Assembly (NCBI RefSeq): GCF_002245625.1
Contig: NZ_NOIG01000004.1
Coordinates: 879,861 to 943,860 of the forward strand
Origin: Acidovorax kalamii
Lineage (GTDB): Bacteria > Pseudomonadota > Gammaproteobacteria > Burkholderiales > Burkholderiaceae_C
Direction of reading: 5' to 3'
DNA: 64,000 bases
Position numbers and translations under genes: made by a program. The notes below the pieces were generated by a model that did no database searches, was not told the DNA's origin, and was given only the letters and a program-made list of their open reading frames with translations. Below are positions 56,207 through 64,000 of the stretch, in pieces. Within the stretch, counting starts at the first letter, position 1; each line of letters starts with the position of its first letter.

Positions 56207-58459
56207 TCAGGCCAGGGCGTTCGCTGCGGAGGCCTGATGCAGGTGCTGGCGCATGAACACCTCCAGGTCCGCTGCAGGCAGTGGCGTGCTGAAGTGGTAG
56301 CCTTGGGCCTCATCGCATCCCTGAGCATGGAGGAAGGCCAACTGACCTTCCGTCTCGACGCCCTCGGCCGTGGTGCGGATGCCCAGCGCCTGCGCCATCC
56401 GGATGATGGCGCTCACGATGGCGCGGTCGTTGCTGTCGTTGCCCAGGTCGCGCACGAACGACTGGTCGATCTTGAGCTTGAATATCTGGAACCGCTTGAG
56501 TTGGCTCAGCGACGAGTAGCCGGTGCCAAAGTCATCCATGGACATGCGCACCCCTCTTGCATGCAACTGGTCCATGGTCGCTACGGCGGCATGCGGGTCG
56601 TCCACGGCCACCCCCTCGGTCAGTTCCAGCTCCAGCGAGTCGGGCGGAAGGTCAAACTCTGCCAGCATGCGGCTGACGAGTTCAGGCAACTGGGGCTGGC
56701 GGAACTGGATGGCGGAGAGGTTCACCGCCATCGTCAGCCCCGGGAAGCCGCAAGACCGCCAGGCCTTGAGCTGTGCGAGTGCTGTGCGCAGCACCCATTC
56801 CCCAATCTGCAGGATCTGCCCGCTGTCTTCGGCGATGGGGATGAACTCTGCGGGCGAGACCTGCCCGAGTTGTGGGTGTTGCCAGCGCAGCAAGGCCTCC
56901 ACACTGCGGACATTGCCCGTGGCCAGGCTCATCTGGGGCTGGTAGTGCAGTCGGAACTGGTCGCGCTCCAGCGCACGGCGAAGGGCGTTTTCCAGCTGTA
57001 ATGCGCGTACCGACTGGGCCTGCATTTCAGGAGTGAAGAAGCGGAATGTGTTGCGGCCATCCAGCTTGGCGCGGTACATCGCCACGTCGGCAGACTGGGT
57101 GAGCGTGTCGAAATCGCTCCCGTCCTGCGGGAACAAGGCCACACCCATGGATGGCGCCATGGTCAGCTCGTGGTGGTCAATCTGATAGTGCTGGCGTGAT
57201 GCCTCTTGCAGCTTGCCTGCCACCCGGGCTGCCCCATGGGCATTGGCGCCTGGCAGCAGCAGGATGAACTCGTCCCCGCCGAGGCGTGCCACGGTGTCCT
57301 TTTCGCGCACCACAGCACGCAGCCGTTTGGCAATCTCGACCAGCAGGGCATCGCCCACGCGGTGCCCCAGCGAGTCGTTCACGTGCTTGAAATGGTCCAG
57401 GTCCAGGAAGATCACGGCCAGTGGCGTGTTGTGCTCCTGGGCCACCTGAATGGCCTGTTGGGCACGCTCGGCCAGCAGTGCGCGGTTGGGCAGGCCGGTG
57501 AGCGCATCGTAGTGGGCCAGCCAGTAGATGCGCTCCTGGTCGGCCTTGCGGTCGTTGATCTCGCGGTGCAGGTTGTCTACCGTTTCGCGCAGCTCTCGGG
57601 TGCGGTCCTGCACCTGCTGTTCCAGTTCCTCGTGGGCGCGGGCCAGCGCTGCCTGGGCCTGTTTGCGCTCGGTGATGTCCATCGTGATCCAGATGGAGCC
57701 CTGAGAGGGGTCGGCGGGATCGATGGACTTGCTGCGAACCTCGCAGATCACTGGCGTGCCGTCCTTGCGGCAGAGTTCCACCTCGCCTTCATAGGATTGA
57801 CCGGATGCCAGGCCTGGATAGCAGCGGCGTCCCACCTCCTCCCAGGCCTCGTCGCTGGCGTACCAGCGGCGCGACGAACTGCCCATGAGTTCGCCGGGCT
57901 GGAACCCCAGCATTTGCTCGAAATGGTCGTTGCACCGGGTCAGGCGCCTGTCACGCAGAAACACAATGCCCACCATGGCACTGTCGAACAGCAGTTGCTT
58001 TTCGCGTTCAGCCGCGTTGAGGGCGGCCTGGGCGCGTTTTTGTTCGTCGATGTCGTCGAGGATCCAGATGGAGCCTTCGGAGGTGTCATGCGGATTGATG
58101 AGCCTGCCCGTGAGGCTGCCCCAAAAAAGGGTGCCGTCACGGCGGCGCAACTGGCGTTCCACGCGGAAGGACTGTCCCTGCGCCAATACCGGGTAGGCCG
58201 CGCGACCCAACTCGCGGAATGCTTCGCGGTCGGGGTAGAAGGCTTCAGTGTTGAGCCCGACCAGGCGCGCGGGGCTGGGGTAGCCAAAAATCTCCGCATA
58301 TCGCTGGTTGCAGCGGACCACGCTGCGTTGGCGCAGGAAAACGATACCCACCCCTGCGCTGTCGAGCAGGATTTGTTGTTCACGCAGGGTGCGATGCAGT
58401 GGCGGATCAGTAGCTACTCCAGGACGCTGCAATTCCGGAGCGCTGTACAGCGGGGACAT
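56207..58459 (-). CDS. Soluble PAS-PAS-GGDEF-EAL cyclic di-GMP protein
   Basis: The 750-residue cytoplasmic protein has no membrane helices. Two PAS/PAC modules (about 25-145 and 150-270) are followed by a short coiled coil (ARAHEELEQQVQDRTRELRE), GGDEF (about 315-480; ARLGGDEFILLL with RxxD site REKD five residues upstream) and EAL (about 490-740; VEALLRW, ELTEGVAVDD, DDFGTGYSSLSQL, KIDQSFVRDL, AEGVETEGQ). Both catalytic sites look intact, so it could make or degrade cyclic di-GMP depending on the PAS signal. It lies 126 bases downstream of a closely similar membrane-bound paralog on the same strand. Confidence 0.92.
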   Translation of the reverse strand: MSPLYSAPELQRPGVATDPPLHRTLREQQILLDSAGVGIVFLRQRSVVRCNQRYAEIFGYPSPARLVGLNTEAFYPDREAFRELGRAAYPVLAQGQSFRVERQLRRRDGTLFWGSLTGRLINPHDTSEGSIWILDDIDEQKRAQAALNAAEREKQLLFDSAMVGIVFLRDRRLTRCNDHFEQMLGFQPGELMGSSSRRWYASDEAWEEVGRRCYPGLASGQSYEGEVELCRKDGTPVICEVRSKSIDPADPSQGSIWITMDITERKQAQAALARAHEELEQQVQDRTRELRETVDNLHREINDRKADQERIYWLAHYDALTGLPNRALLAERAQQAIQVAQEHNTPLAVIFLDLDHFKHVNDSLGHRVGDALLVEIAKRLRAVVREKDTVARLGGDEFILLLPGANAHGAARVAGKLQEASRQHYQIDHHELTMAPSMGVALFPQDGSDFDTLTQSADVAMYRAKLDGRNTFRFFTPEMQAQSVRALQLENALRRALERDQFRLHYQPQMSLATGNVRSVEALLRWQHPQLGQVSPAEFIPIAEDSGQILQIGEWVLRTALAQLKAWRSCGFPGLTMAVNLSAIQFRQPQLPELVSRMLAEFDLPPDSLELELTEGVAVDDPHAAVATMDQLHARGVRMSMDDFGTGYSSLSQLKRFQIFKLKIDQSFVRDLGNDSNDRAIVSAIIRMAQALGIRTTAEGVETEGQLAFLHAQGCDEAQGYHFSTPLPAADLEVFMRQHLHQASAANALA

Positions 58460-58585
58460 AGAGACCAGTACGGGCGGCAGGGCCAGACGGTGGCCTCAAA
58501 AAAATTTGTGCCAAAGTGTAGCAGTGCCAGCTTACAACCCTACTGCGGGTATGTCGCAGGGGGGGAGCATGCTGGTTGGTGCAGC

Positions 58586-61537
58586 CTAGCCGCGCAGGTG
58601 TTGGCGCAGGTAGGCCTCGAACTCATCGGCGGGCAGGGGGCGGCTGAAGAGGTAGCCCTGGCCTTCATCGCAGCCTTGTTCTCGCAGGAATTCGAGCTGG
58701 CCATCGGTTTCCACTCCCTCGGCCGTGGTCTGCATGCCCAGCGCCTGCGCCATGCGGATGATGGCGCTCACGATGGCACGGTCGTTGGCATCGTCATCGA
58801 GATCGCGTACGAACGACTGATCGATTTTCAACTTGTAGATCTGGAAGCGTTTGAGGTAGCTCAGCGAGGAGTAGCCAGTGCCAAAGTCGTCCATCGACAA
58901 GCGCACGCCGCGGTCGTGCAACTGGTCCATCATGGCCAGCGCTGCGGCAGGGTCATCCACCGCAGCTCCCTCGGTCAACTCCAGCTCCAGCCGACGGGCG
59001 GGCAAACCGGCCTGTTGCAGGCAGCGCGTCACCATTTCTGGCAGTTGCGGATGGCGGAACTGCACGGCAGAGAGGTTGACCGATATCGCTCGCAAGGGCA
59101 GTTGCATGTCCAGCCACCGCTTGGCGTCGTGCACGGCGGTGTGGAGTACCCACTCGCCAATCGACACGATCATGCCGCTGCTCTCCGCCACAGGGATGAA
59201 CTCTGCCGGTGACACCATGCCCAGCTCCGGATGGCGCCAACGCAGCAGTGCTTCGGCGCCCACCACCTGGCGTGTGGCGAGGGACACTTGCGGCTGGTAG
59301 TGCAGTTCGAACTGGTTGCGCTCTAGAGCGCGGCGCAGGGCATTTTCGATCTGCAGTGCGCGGGCGGTTCTGGCCTCCAGATCGGCCGTGAAGAACCCAT
59401 ATCGGTTGCGCCCATTTTGTTTGGCACGGTACATGGCGGCATCCGCACGCTGGTACAGCGTGTCAAAGGAATCGCCATCGGCGGGATACATGGCGATGCC
59501 TACGGACAAGGTGGTGGTGAGTTCGTAGGGATCGATCTGGAAAGGCTGGGCCACAGCCGTCAGCAACCGGGTGGCCACTTCGGCGGCATGGGCTGCAGAG
59601 GCCGAGGGCAGCAGCAGCAGGAACTCATCGCCCCCCAGCCGCGAGACAGTGTCCTGCGGGTTCAGCAGGGACTGCAGGCGGCGTGCCACGGCCACAAGCA
59701 GGATGTCGCCAACCCGGTGGCCAAGCGAGTCGTTCACATTCTTGAAGTGGTCCAGGTCCAGGAACAGCATCGCCAGGGTGCCACCTTTGGCCTGCTCGTC
59801 AGCGATGTGGCGCCGGGCCCTTTCGGCCAGTAAGGCGCGGTTGGGCAGTTCGGTCAGGGGGTCAAAGTGCGCGAGTCGCTGAATGCGGTCTTGCGCCTCG
59901 CGCTGCACCGTAATGTCCCGGAACAGCGTGATCGAATGGGTGGCGCAGCCATTGCCGTCGCGCACGCTGCTCACGGACAGCCATTGGGGGTAGGTGGAAC
60001 CGTCCTTGCGGCGGCCCCAGGCCTCGCCTTCCCAGTGCCCCTCTTGGGTGAGGCGGGCGTAAACGGCATCGGCATCGAAGTCCGGGGTGGACTCTGCCAC
60101 GGTGAGCAGGCGCACGGACTGCCCAACAGCTTCGGATTCCTGGTAGCCAGTGATGCGCGTGAAGGCCCGGTTGATGCGCACGATGGTGTGGGATGCATCT
60201 GCAACCACGATGGCTTCGCTGCTCTGGTCGAACACCTGGGCGGTCAGCAGCAGCTGTTCTTGCGAGCGTTTGCGTTCCGTGATGTCGCGCGACAAAAGGA
60301 TGAAGCGGGGTATGGCGCCAGACGAACCTGATTTGCGCGCAGCCGACAGTTCGAACCAGGTGGCACCAAGACCAGGCAGGTCCAGCACAATTTGCCGTCC
60401 GGCAGACCAGCCCTGCGCCTGGGCTTCTTTCAACACATCCATCACCGACAGTGCTGCCAGGGCAGGGAGCACATCGGTCACATTGCGCCCAATCAATTGC
60501 TCGGCGGGGGCTACAAGCAGCTCGGTACGCGGGCTGTGTACGCTGTAGTAGCGGCCATCGATGTCAAGTTCGAACAGGGGATCGGGAATGGCGTCGATGG
60601 TGGCCCGCAACTGCTGCTGAGTGGCCTGGATTTCGGAGGTGCGCTGGGCCACTTGAAAGGCCAGCCCGCGCTCATGCGCTTTCAGGGCTACAAGGAGGCG
60701 GGCCAGGAAAGCCATGAGCAGCGCAAACAGCAGGCCCAGGGCACAACGCAGCGCCAGTACGGCTGGTGTACCCCAGCCCTTGGCAGGCGCCAGGCTCAGC
60801 GTCCATTGCCCGTTGGGCAGAGTCAGTGCGCGGCCCACTGCATCGGCTCCGGGGGGCGGAGTCGATGCCGCAATGGTCTGTTCTTCGCCAGTGTCGGGCC
60901 GCACCCGCCAAAGACGATAGTGGTAGCCGCGTTCGGTGAGTTGGGGCAGCCGGGTGGCTGCCAGTACCTCGGGCAGGCGAATGGTGACATAGGTGAAGCC
61001 CCAGAAGCTGCGCTGCCCCTGTTCGCCGTCCAGGTACACCGGCTGGCGGCCCACCACCCCAAGGCCCCCCTGCACAAGCTCGATGGGGCCGGCCAGCGTG
61101 AGCAGACCCGTATCGCGCGCGCGGATCGATTCTGCGCTTTGCCTGGGGTCGTTGAGCTGGTCAAACCCGATCAGGCTTTCATTTCCTTGGCGAGGGACAA
61201 CCTGCTTCACCACTCCTCCGGGCGAGAGGCCCATGGCCGCAATGCCGGGGTAGAACGGCAGCATCTGCGTGCCCACTTCCTCAAATTGGGTGACATTGCC
61301 CCGCCCTTGCCGGACCAGCGCTACGAGTGCGTTGTTGGCCGACAGCGCCAGTTCGATCGCGCGTTGCAGCGCCTGCACATGGTCACCCGCCATGTCTGCG
61401 GCCTGGGTGCGCTGCTGGGCTCTGTCCTGTTGCTCCAGGGTCCAGATCAGCGCGCCCGCACAGAGTGCGGCCAGCGCAAACACGGCCAGGAAGGCCGTCA
61501 GAGCGCGACGGGATGAGGGCGGGGGCTGTGCGGACAT
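58586..61537 (-). CDS. Membrane CHASE-PAS-GGDEF-EAL cyclic di-GMP protein
   Basis: The 983-residue protein begins at ATG 61537 behind AGGAAGCTGCAAC. It has a membrane helix (about 12-32), a periplasmic CHASE-type sensor (about 50-245; LPFYPGIAAMGLSPGG, FWGFTYVTIRLPEVL), a second helix (about 260-285), two PAS domains (about 305-545), GGDEF (about 550-715; SRLGGDEFLLLL) and EAL (about 725-975; AEALLRW, ELTEGAAVDD, DDFGTGYSSLSYL, KIDQSFVRDL, AEGVETDGQ). In place of the inhibitory RxxD motif it has NPQD, so product inhibition may be lost. Its GGDEF-EAL half closely resembles the downstream neighbour, suggesting tandem duplication. Confidence 0.92.
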   Translation of the reverse strand: MSAQPPPSSRRALTAFLAVFALAALCAGALIWTLEQQDRAQQRTQAADMAGDHVQALQRAIELALSANNALVALVRQGRGNVTQFEEVGTQMLPFYPGIAAMGLSPGGVVKQVVPRQGNESLIGFDQLNDPRQSAESIRARDTGLLTLAGPIELVQGGLGVVGRQPVYLDGEQGQRSFWGFTYVTIRLPEVLAATRLPQLTERGYHYRLWRVRPDTGEEQTIAASTPPPGADAVGRALTLPNGQWTLSLAPAKGWGTPAVLALRCALGLLFALLMAFLARLLVALKAHERGLAFQVAQRTSEIQATQQQLRATIDAIPDPLFELDIDGRYYSVHSPRTELLVAPAEQLIGRNVTDVLPALAALSVMDVLKEAQAQGWSAGRQIVLDLPGLGATWFELSAARKSGSSGAIPRFILLSRDITERKRSQEQLLLTAQVFDQSSEAIVVADASHTIVRINRAFTRITGYQESEAVGQSVRLLTVAESTPDFDADAVYARLTQEGHWEGEAWGRRKDGSTYPQWLSVSSVRDGNGCATHSITLFRDITVQREAQDRIQRLAHFDPLTELPNRALLAERARRHIADEQAKGGTLAMLFLDLDHFKNVNDSLGHRVGDILLVAVARRLQSLLNPQDTVSRLGGDEFLLLLPSASAAHAAEVATRLLTAVAQPFQIDPYELTTTLSVGIAMYPADGDSFDTLYQRADAAMYRAKQNGRNRYGFFTADLEARTARALQIENALRRALERNQFELHYQPQVSLATRQVVGAEALLRWRHPELGMVSPAEFIPVAESSGMIVSIGEWVLHTAVHDAKRWLDMQLPLRAISVNLSAVQFRHPQLPEMVTRCLQQAGLPARRLELELTEGAAVDDPAAALAMMDQLHDRGVRLSMDDFGTGYSSLSYLKRFQIYKLKIDQSFVRDLDDDANDRAIVSAIIRMAQALGMQTTAEGVETDGQLEFLREQGCDEGQGYLFSRPLPADEFEAYLRQHLRG

Positions 61538-61736
61538 GTTGCAGCTTCCTGAACCGATTATGCAGGCCCAGGGATTGCGTGGCACCCGTCGCAAAGGGCC
61601 TCTTTGTCATGCTGCGGACATGTCGCCGACACGGTGGCGTCATGCGCCAATTCCACACTCGCGGCCAGGGAAAAGGATTCCCTGAGTGGCTGGCGGCTTC
61701 AGCCGGCCCCGTCCTCAAAGAAAGAGACGCTGCACC

Positions 61737-62573
61737 ATGAATGAATTGTCCCGTCTGACCTTGTCGCCCGCTGCCGATGCCCTTGGTGCCGGCGCTTCGC
61801 ATCGCCCTGCAGCTGTGTCGGGGGCAGCGAAGCCTGGCCAGGAGCGAGGAGCCATTGAGGTGACGTGGGCAAGGCATCTGGATGAGGTGCGCGCGGCGCA
61901 GCGACTCCGGTTCGACGTTTTTGCTGCGGAGATGGGCGCTCGATTGACGACCCCCATCGCAGGCCACGACGTTGATCTGTTCGACGACTACTGTGAACAC
62001 CTTTTGGTGCGCGATGCCCAGAGCCAGCAAGTCATTGGGACTTACCGAGTGCTCACGCCCGCACAGGCCAGGCGGGTGGGCGGTACCTACAGCGATACCG
62101 AATTTGACCTGACGCGCTTGCGCACCCTGCGTCCCCGCATGGTAGAGCTGGGTCGCAGCTGCGTGCATCCCGACCACCGCCACGGGGGGGTGATCATGGC
62201 CTTGTGGAGCGCCCTGGCGGACTTCATGGTGCGCAACCAGCTCGACACCATGATTGGCTGCGCGAGCATTCCGATGCTGCACAACGGCGTGGTCAGTGGT
62301 GATGCCGCCGCGAGCATCTGGCAGCAGGTGCGCAAGACCCATCTTGCCGCGATTGAATACCATGTGCTCCCGCGTCTTCCCTTGCCGGTGGAACACCTGG
62401 ACAGCTCCATCGCCGTGGAGCCTCCAGCGCTGATCAAGGGCTATCTGCGCCTGGGGGCGCGCGTGCTGGGTGCTCCAGCCTGGGACCCCGATTTCAACAC
62501 CGCAGACCTGCCCATGCTGATGCGACTGGCAGACCTGCATCCCCGCTATCGCAAGCACTTCCTGGGGGCCTGA
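61737..62573 (+). CDS. olsB: OlsB-like acyl-ACP N-acyltransferase (GNAT fold)
   Basis: OlsB transfers a 3-hydroxyacyl chain from ACP to ornithine, the first step of ornithine-lipid synthesis. The 278-residue protein carries the family's motifs: VRAAQRLRFDVFAAEMGARL, DDYCEHLLV, QVIGTYRVLTP, MVELGRSCVHPDHRHGGVI and GCASIPM, with the C-terminal PPALIKGYLRLGARVLGAPA and WDPDFNTADLPMLM. The start is ATG 61737 behind AAAGAGACGCTGCACC. The TGA overlaps the next ATG (TGATG). No olsA is visible within the window. Without olsA its product might be another N-acyl amino acid. Confidence 0.8.
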   Translation: MNELSRLTLSPAADALGAGASHRPAAVSGAAKPGQERGAIEVTWARHLDEVRAAQRLRFDVFAAEMGARLTTPIAGHDVDLFDDYCEHLLVRDAQSQQVIGTYRVLTPAQARRVGGTYSDTEFDLTRLRTLRPRMVELGRSCVHPDHRHGGVIMALWSALADFMVRNQLDTMIGCASIPMLHNGVVSGDAAASIWQQVRKTHLAAIEYHVLPRLPLPVEHLDSSIAVEPPALIKGYLRLGARVLGAPAWDPDFNTADLPMLMRLADLHPRYRKHFLGA

Positions 62574-63445
62574 TGCGCGCCGCGTTCGACGCACTCGGTC
62601 CTTGGCTGCATGAGCCCTTGGGGCCGGATGAAACCGAGCCCGACACCCTCTTGTCTGCCAGCGGGCCGCACCGGTACCGCGCCGTTTTCATCTCCGATTT
62701 GCACCTCGGTACACCAGGGTGCCAGGCCGTGGCTCTGTTGGACTTTCTCAAGCACCACCCCAGCGATCATCTTTATCTTGTGGGTGACATCGTGGACGGC
62801 TGGCAGTTGCGGCGTAAGTGGTTCTGGCCGCAGACCCACAACGATGTGGTGCAGAAGCTGCTGCGTCGGGCGCGCAAGGGGTGCCGGGTGGTGTTTGTGC
62901 CGGGCAACCATGATGAATTTGCGCGGGCGTTTGTAGGTCACTCGTTTGGCGGCATCGAGGTCGTGGCGGATGCGGTGCACACCACGGCCGATGGACGCAG
63001 CCTCTGGGTTACGCATGGAGACCACTTTGACGGTGTCATCCAGTGCGCCAAGTGGCTCGCATACCTGGGTGACAACCTGTACGAGTTCACGCTCAAGCTC
63101 AATCGTCACCTTAACACTTTGCGTGCGCGCTTGGGGCTGCCTTACTGGTCGTTGTCGGCTTACCTCAAAGGCAAGGTGAAGAAGGCCCTCAATTACGTGA
63201 CGGATTTTGAAGTTGCTGTGGCCACAGAGGCGCGCCGCCGTGGTCACGATGGTGTGGTATGCGGCCACATCCACCGGGCCGAGATGCGGGAGATCGGTGG
63301 CACGCTGTACTGCAACGACGGTGATTGGGTGGAAAGCCACACCGCACTGGTAGAGCATTTGGACGGTCGGCTTGAACTGCTGCAGTGGCCCGCTGTGCCT
63401 GCGCACAGCACAACATCCTCTGTCAAAGCTGGAGCCTCCGCATGA
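62573..63445 (+). CDS. Metallophosphoesterase, PlcP/LpxH2-like
   Basis: The 290-residue calcineurin-like phosphoesterase has the dinuclear metal motifs FISDLHLGT, LVGDIVDGW, VPGNHDE, VTHGDHFD and CGHIHRAE. The segment GCQAVALLDFLKHH and NDVVQKLLRRARKG is typical of COG2908 proteins often called UDP-diacylglucosamine hydrolase. Some of these (PlcP of rhizobia and marine bacteria) are phospholipase C enzymes that release diacylglycerol for glycolipid synthesis. Placement between an OlsB-like gene and a GT4 glycosyltransferase favours PlcP, but no experiment or alignment was possible here. Overlaps both neighbours. Confidence 0.82.
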   Translation: MRAAFDALGPWLHEPLGPDETEPDTLLSASGPHRYRAVFISDLHLGTPGCQAVALLDFLKHHPSDHLYLVGDIVDGWQLRRKWFWPQTHNDVVQKLLRRARKGCRVVFVPGNHDEFARAFVGHSFGGIEVVADAVHTTADGRSLWVTHGDHFDGVIQCAKWLAYLGDNLYEFTLKLNRHLNTLRARLGLPYWSLSAYLKGKVKKALNYVTDFEVAVATEARRRGHDGVVCGHIHRAEMREIGGTLYCNDGDWVESHTALVEHLDGRLELLQWPAVPAHSTTSSVKAGASA

Positions 63446-64000
63446 AAATTGCTCTGCTGACAGACGCGTGGTTGCCACAGGTCAATGGGGTAGTCACGAC
63501 TTTGCTGGAACTGGTGCGGGAGCTGGAAGGGGTGGGGCACGAAGTGCAGGTGGTGCATCCGGGGCTGTTCACCACGCGGTCTTGCCCTGGCTATGCGGGC
63601 ATTGATCTGGCGGTGCGTCCAGGTCGCTTGGTGGCCAAGATGCTGGACGACATGCAGCCCGATGCCATCCACCTGGCTACCGAGGGGCCGCTCGGCTGGG
63701 CCGGGCGCAGCCATTGCCTGCGGCGCGGGCTGGCGTTCACGACTGCGTTTCATACCAAGTTTCCGGAGATTCTCCATGCGGCGCTGCGGGTTCCGCTGTC
63801 GTGGGGGTATGCGCTGTTCCGGCATTTCCACCGGCCTTCGTGCGGCGTGATGGTGCCCACGCATGGGGTGTTGCAGATGCTGGAGCAGCGGGGCTTTCGC
63901 AATCTGCGCCCGTGGACGCATGGCGTGGACACCCAGGCTTTCCCATTCCAAGGCGCGGCCTGTCCCAGCCCGCTGACCGGGGCTTTGGCCCACCCTGTGT
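63442..64000 (+). CDS. GT4-family glycosyltransferase, N-terminal part (runs off the right edge)
   Basis: 186 codons are visible. The start MKIALLTDAWLPQVNGVVTT is the typical N-terminal Rossmann motif of GT4 enzymes of the GtfA/MgtA (mannosyl- or diacylglycerol glycosyl-) type. It is followed by DAIHLATEGPLGWAGR, FTTAFHTKFPEIL and VPTHGVLQMLEQRGF. The sugar-nucleotide site lies beyond the window. The ATG overlaps the phosphoesterase stop by four bases (ATGA). By context it may glycosylate diacylglycerol (Agt-like), which is inference. Confidence 0.87.
   Translation, partial: MKIALLTDAWLPQVNGVVTTLLELVRELEGVGHEVQVVHPGLFTTRSCPGYAGIDLAVRPGRLVAKMLDDMQPDAIHLATEGPLGWAGRSHCLRRGLAFTTAFHTKFPEILHAALRVPLSWGYALFRHFHRPSCGVMVPTHGVLQMLEQRGFRNLRPWTHGVDTQAFPFQGAACPSPLTGALAHPV

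Noticed and set aside
61604-61643. PHO box upstream of the olsB-like gene
   Set aside because: TTGTCAT (61604) and GCGTCAT (61637) are 33 bases apart, three times 11, but the half sites between them do not match, so this is not convincing.

Overview
The window is a high-GC stretch of a betaproteobacterial chromosome. The conserved order rpsB-tsf-pyrH-frr-uppS-cdsA-dxr-rseP-bamA-skp-lpxD-fabZ-lpxA-lpxB-rnhB, followed by carA-carB-greA and rlmE-ftsH-folP-glmM, is that of Burkholderiales. Protein style and codon use suggest Comamonadaceae close to Acidovorax; this placement is inferred from gene order and not tested by alignment.

Layout. 1-7.4 kb, all on the minus strand: the end of a chemoreceptor gene, a DmpA-type aminopeptidase, and a seven-gene periplasmic copper-handling operon (His-rich secreted proteins, TolC-type channel, multicopper oxidase, cupredoxin, DUF411, CusF). 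7.6-17.6 kb: a large PAS-GGDEF-EAL protein, a YitT membrane protein, a MerR-controlled cation-efflux unit (CDF transporter plus a SRPBCC-DUF3703 fusion), an MlaE/MCE lipid-transport pair without a local ATPase, and small lipoproteins. 17.9-20.7 kb: two identical tRNA-Leu(CAG) genes and rnr. 20.8-26.9 kb: accessory metabolism (hydrolase, AraC regulator, NAD(P)HX repair enzyme, D-amino-acid dehydrogenase-like oxidase, amidase). 27-42.2 kb: the translation, isoprenoid and envelope super-cluster through lipid A synthesis. 42.3-55.5 kb: a secreted orphan, carAB, greA, a yhbY-glycosyltransferase pair, rlmE, ftsH, folP and glmM. 55.6-61.5 kb: an acetyltransferase and two neighbouring GGDEF-EAL proteins. 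61.7 kb to the end: an olsB-like acyltransferase, a PlcP-like metallophosphoesterase and a GT4 glycosyltransferase in overlapping reading frames. This looks like a phosphorus-free membrane-lipid remodelling operon.

The most unusual structure is not a gene. A dispersed element of about 55 bases occurs nine times. Its head is AT-rich (RCTATY...ATAGC), its centre is an imperfect GCGC palindrome, and its tail is GGCC followed by an A-run. The copies are at about 3.45, 12.05, 14.2, 20.75, 25.5, 32.2, 40.3, 41.6 and 53.7 kb. Some copies lie between genes, where one forms a perfect 14-bp hairpin with a T-run. Others are read in frame inside conserved genes (lpxB, folP, an SPOUT methyltransferase, probably dxr), or supply a signal peptide, a C-terminal tail or a stop codon.

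Most reading frames in this GC-rich DNA have long antisense shadows. Those were discarded in favour of frames with recognisable families, ribosome-binding sites and operon-like junctions.
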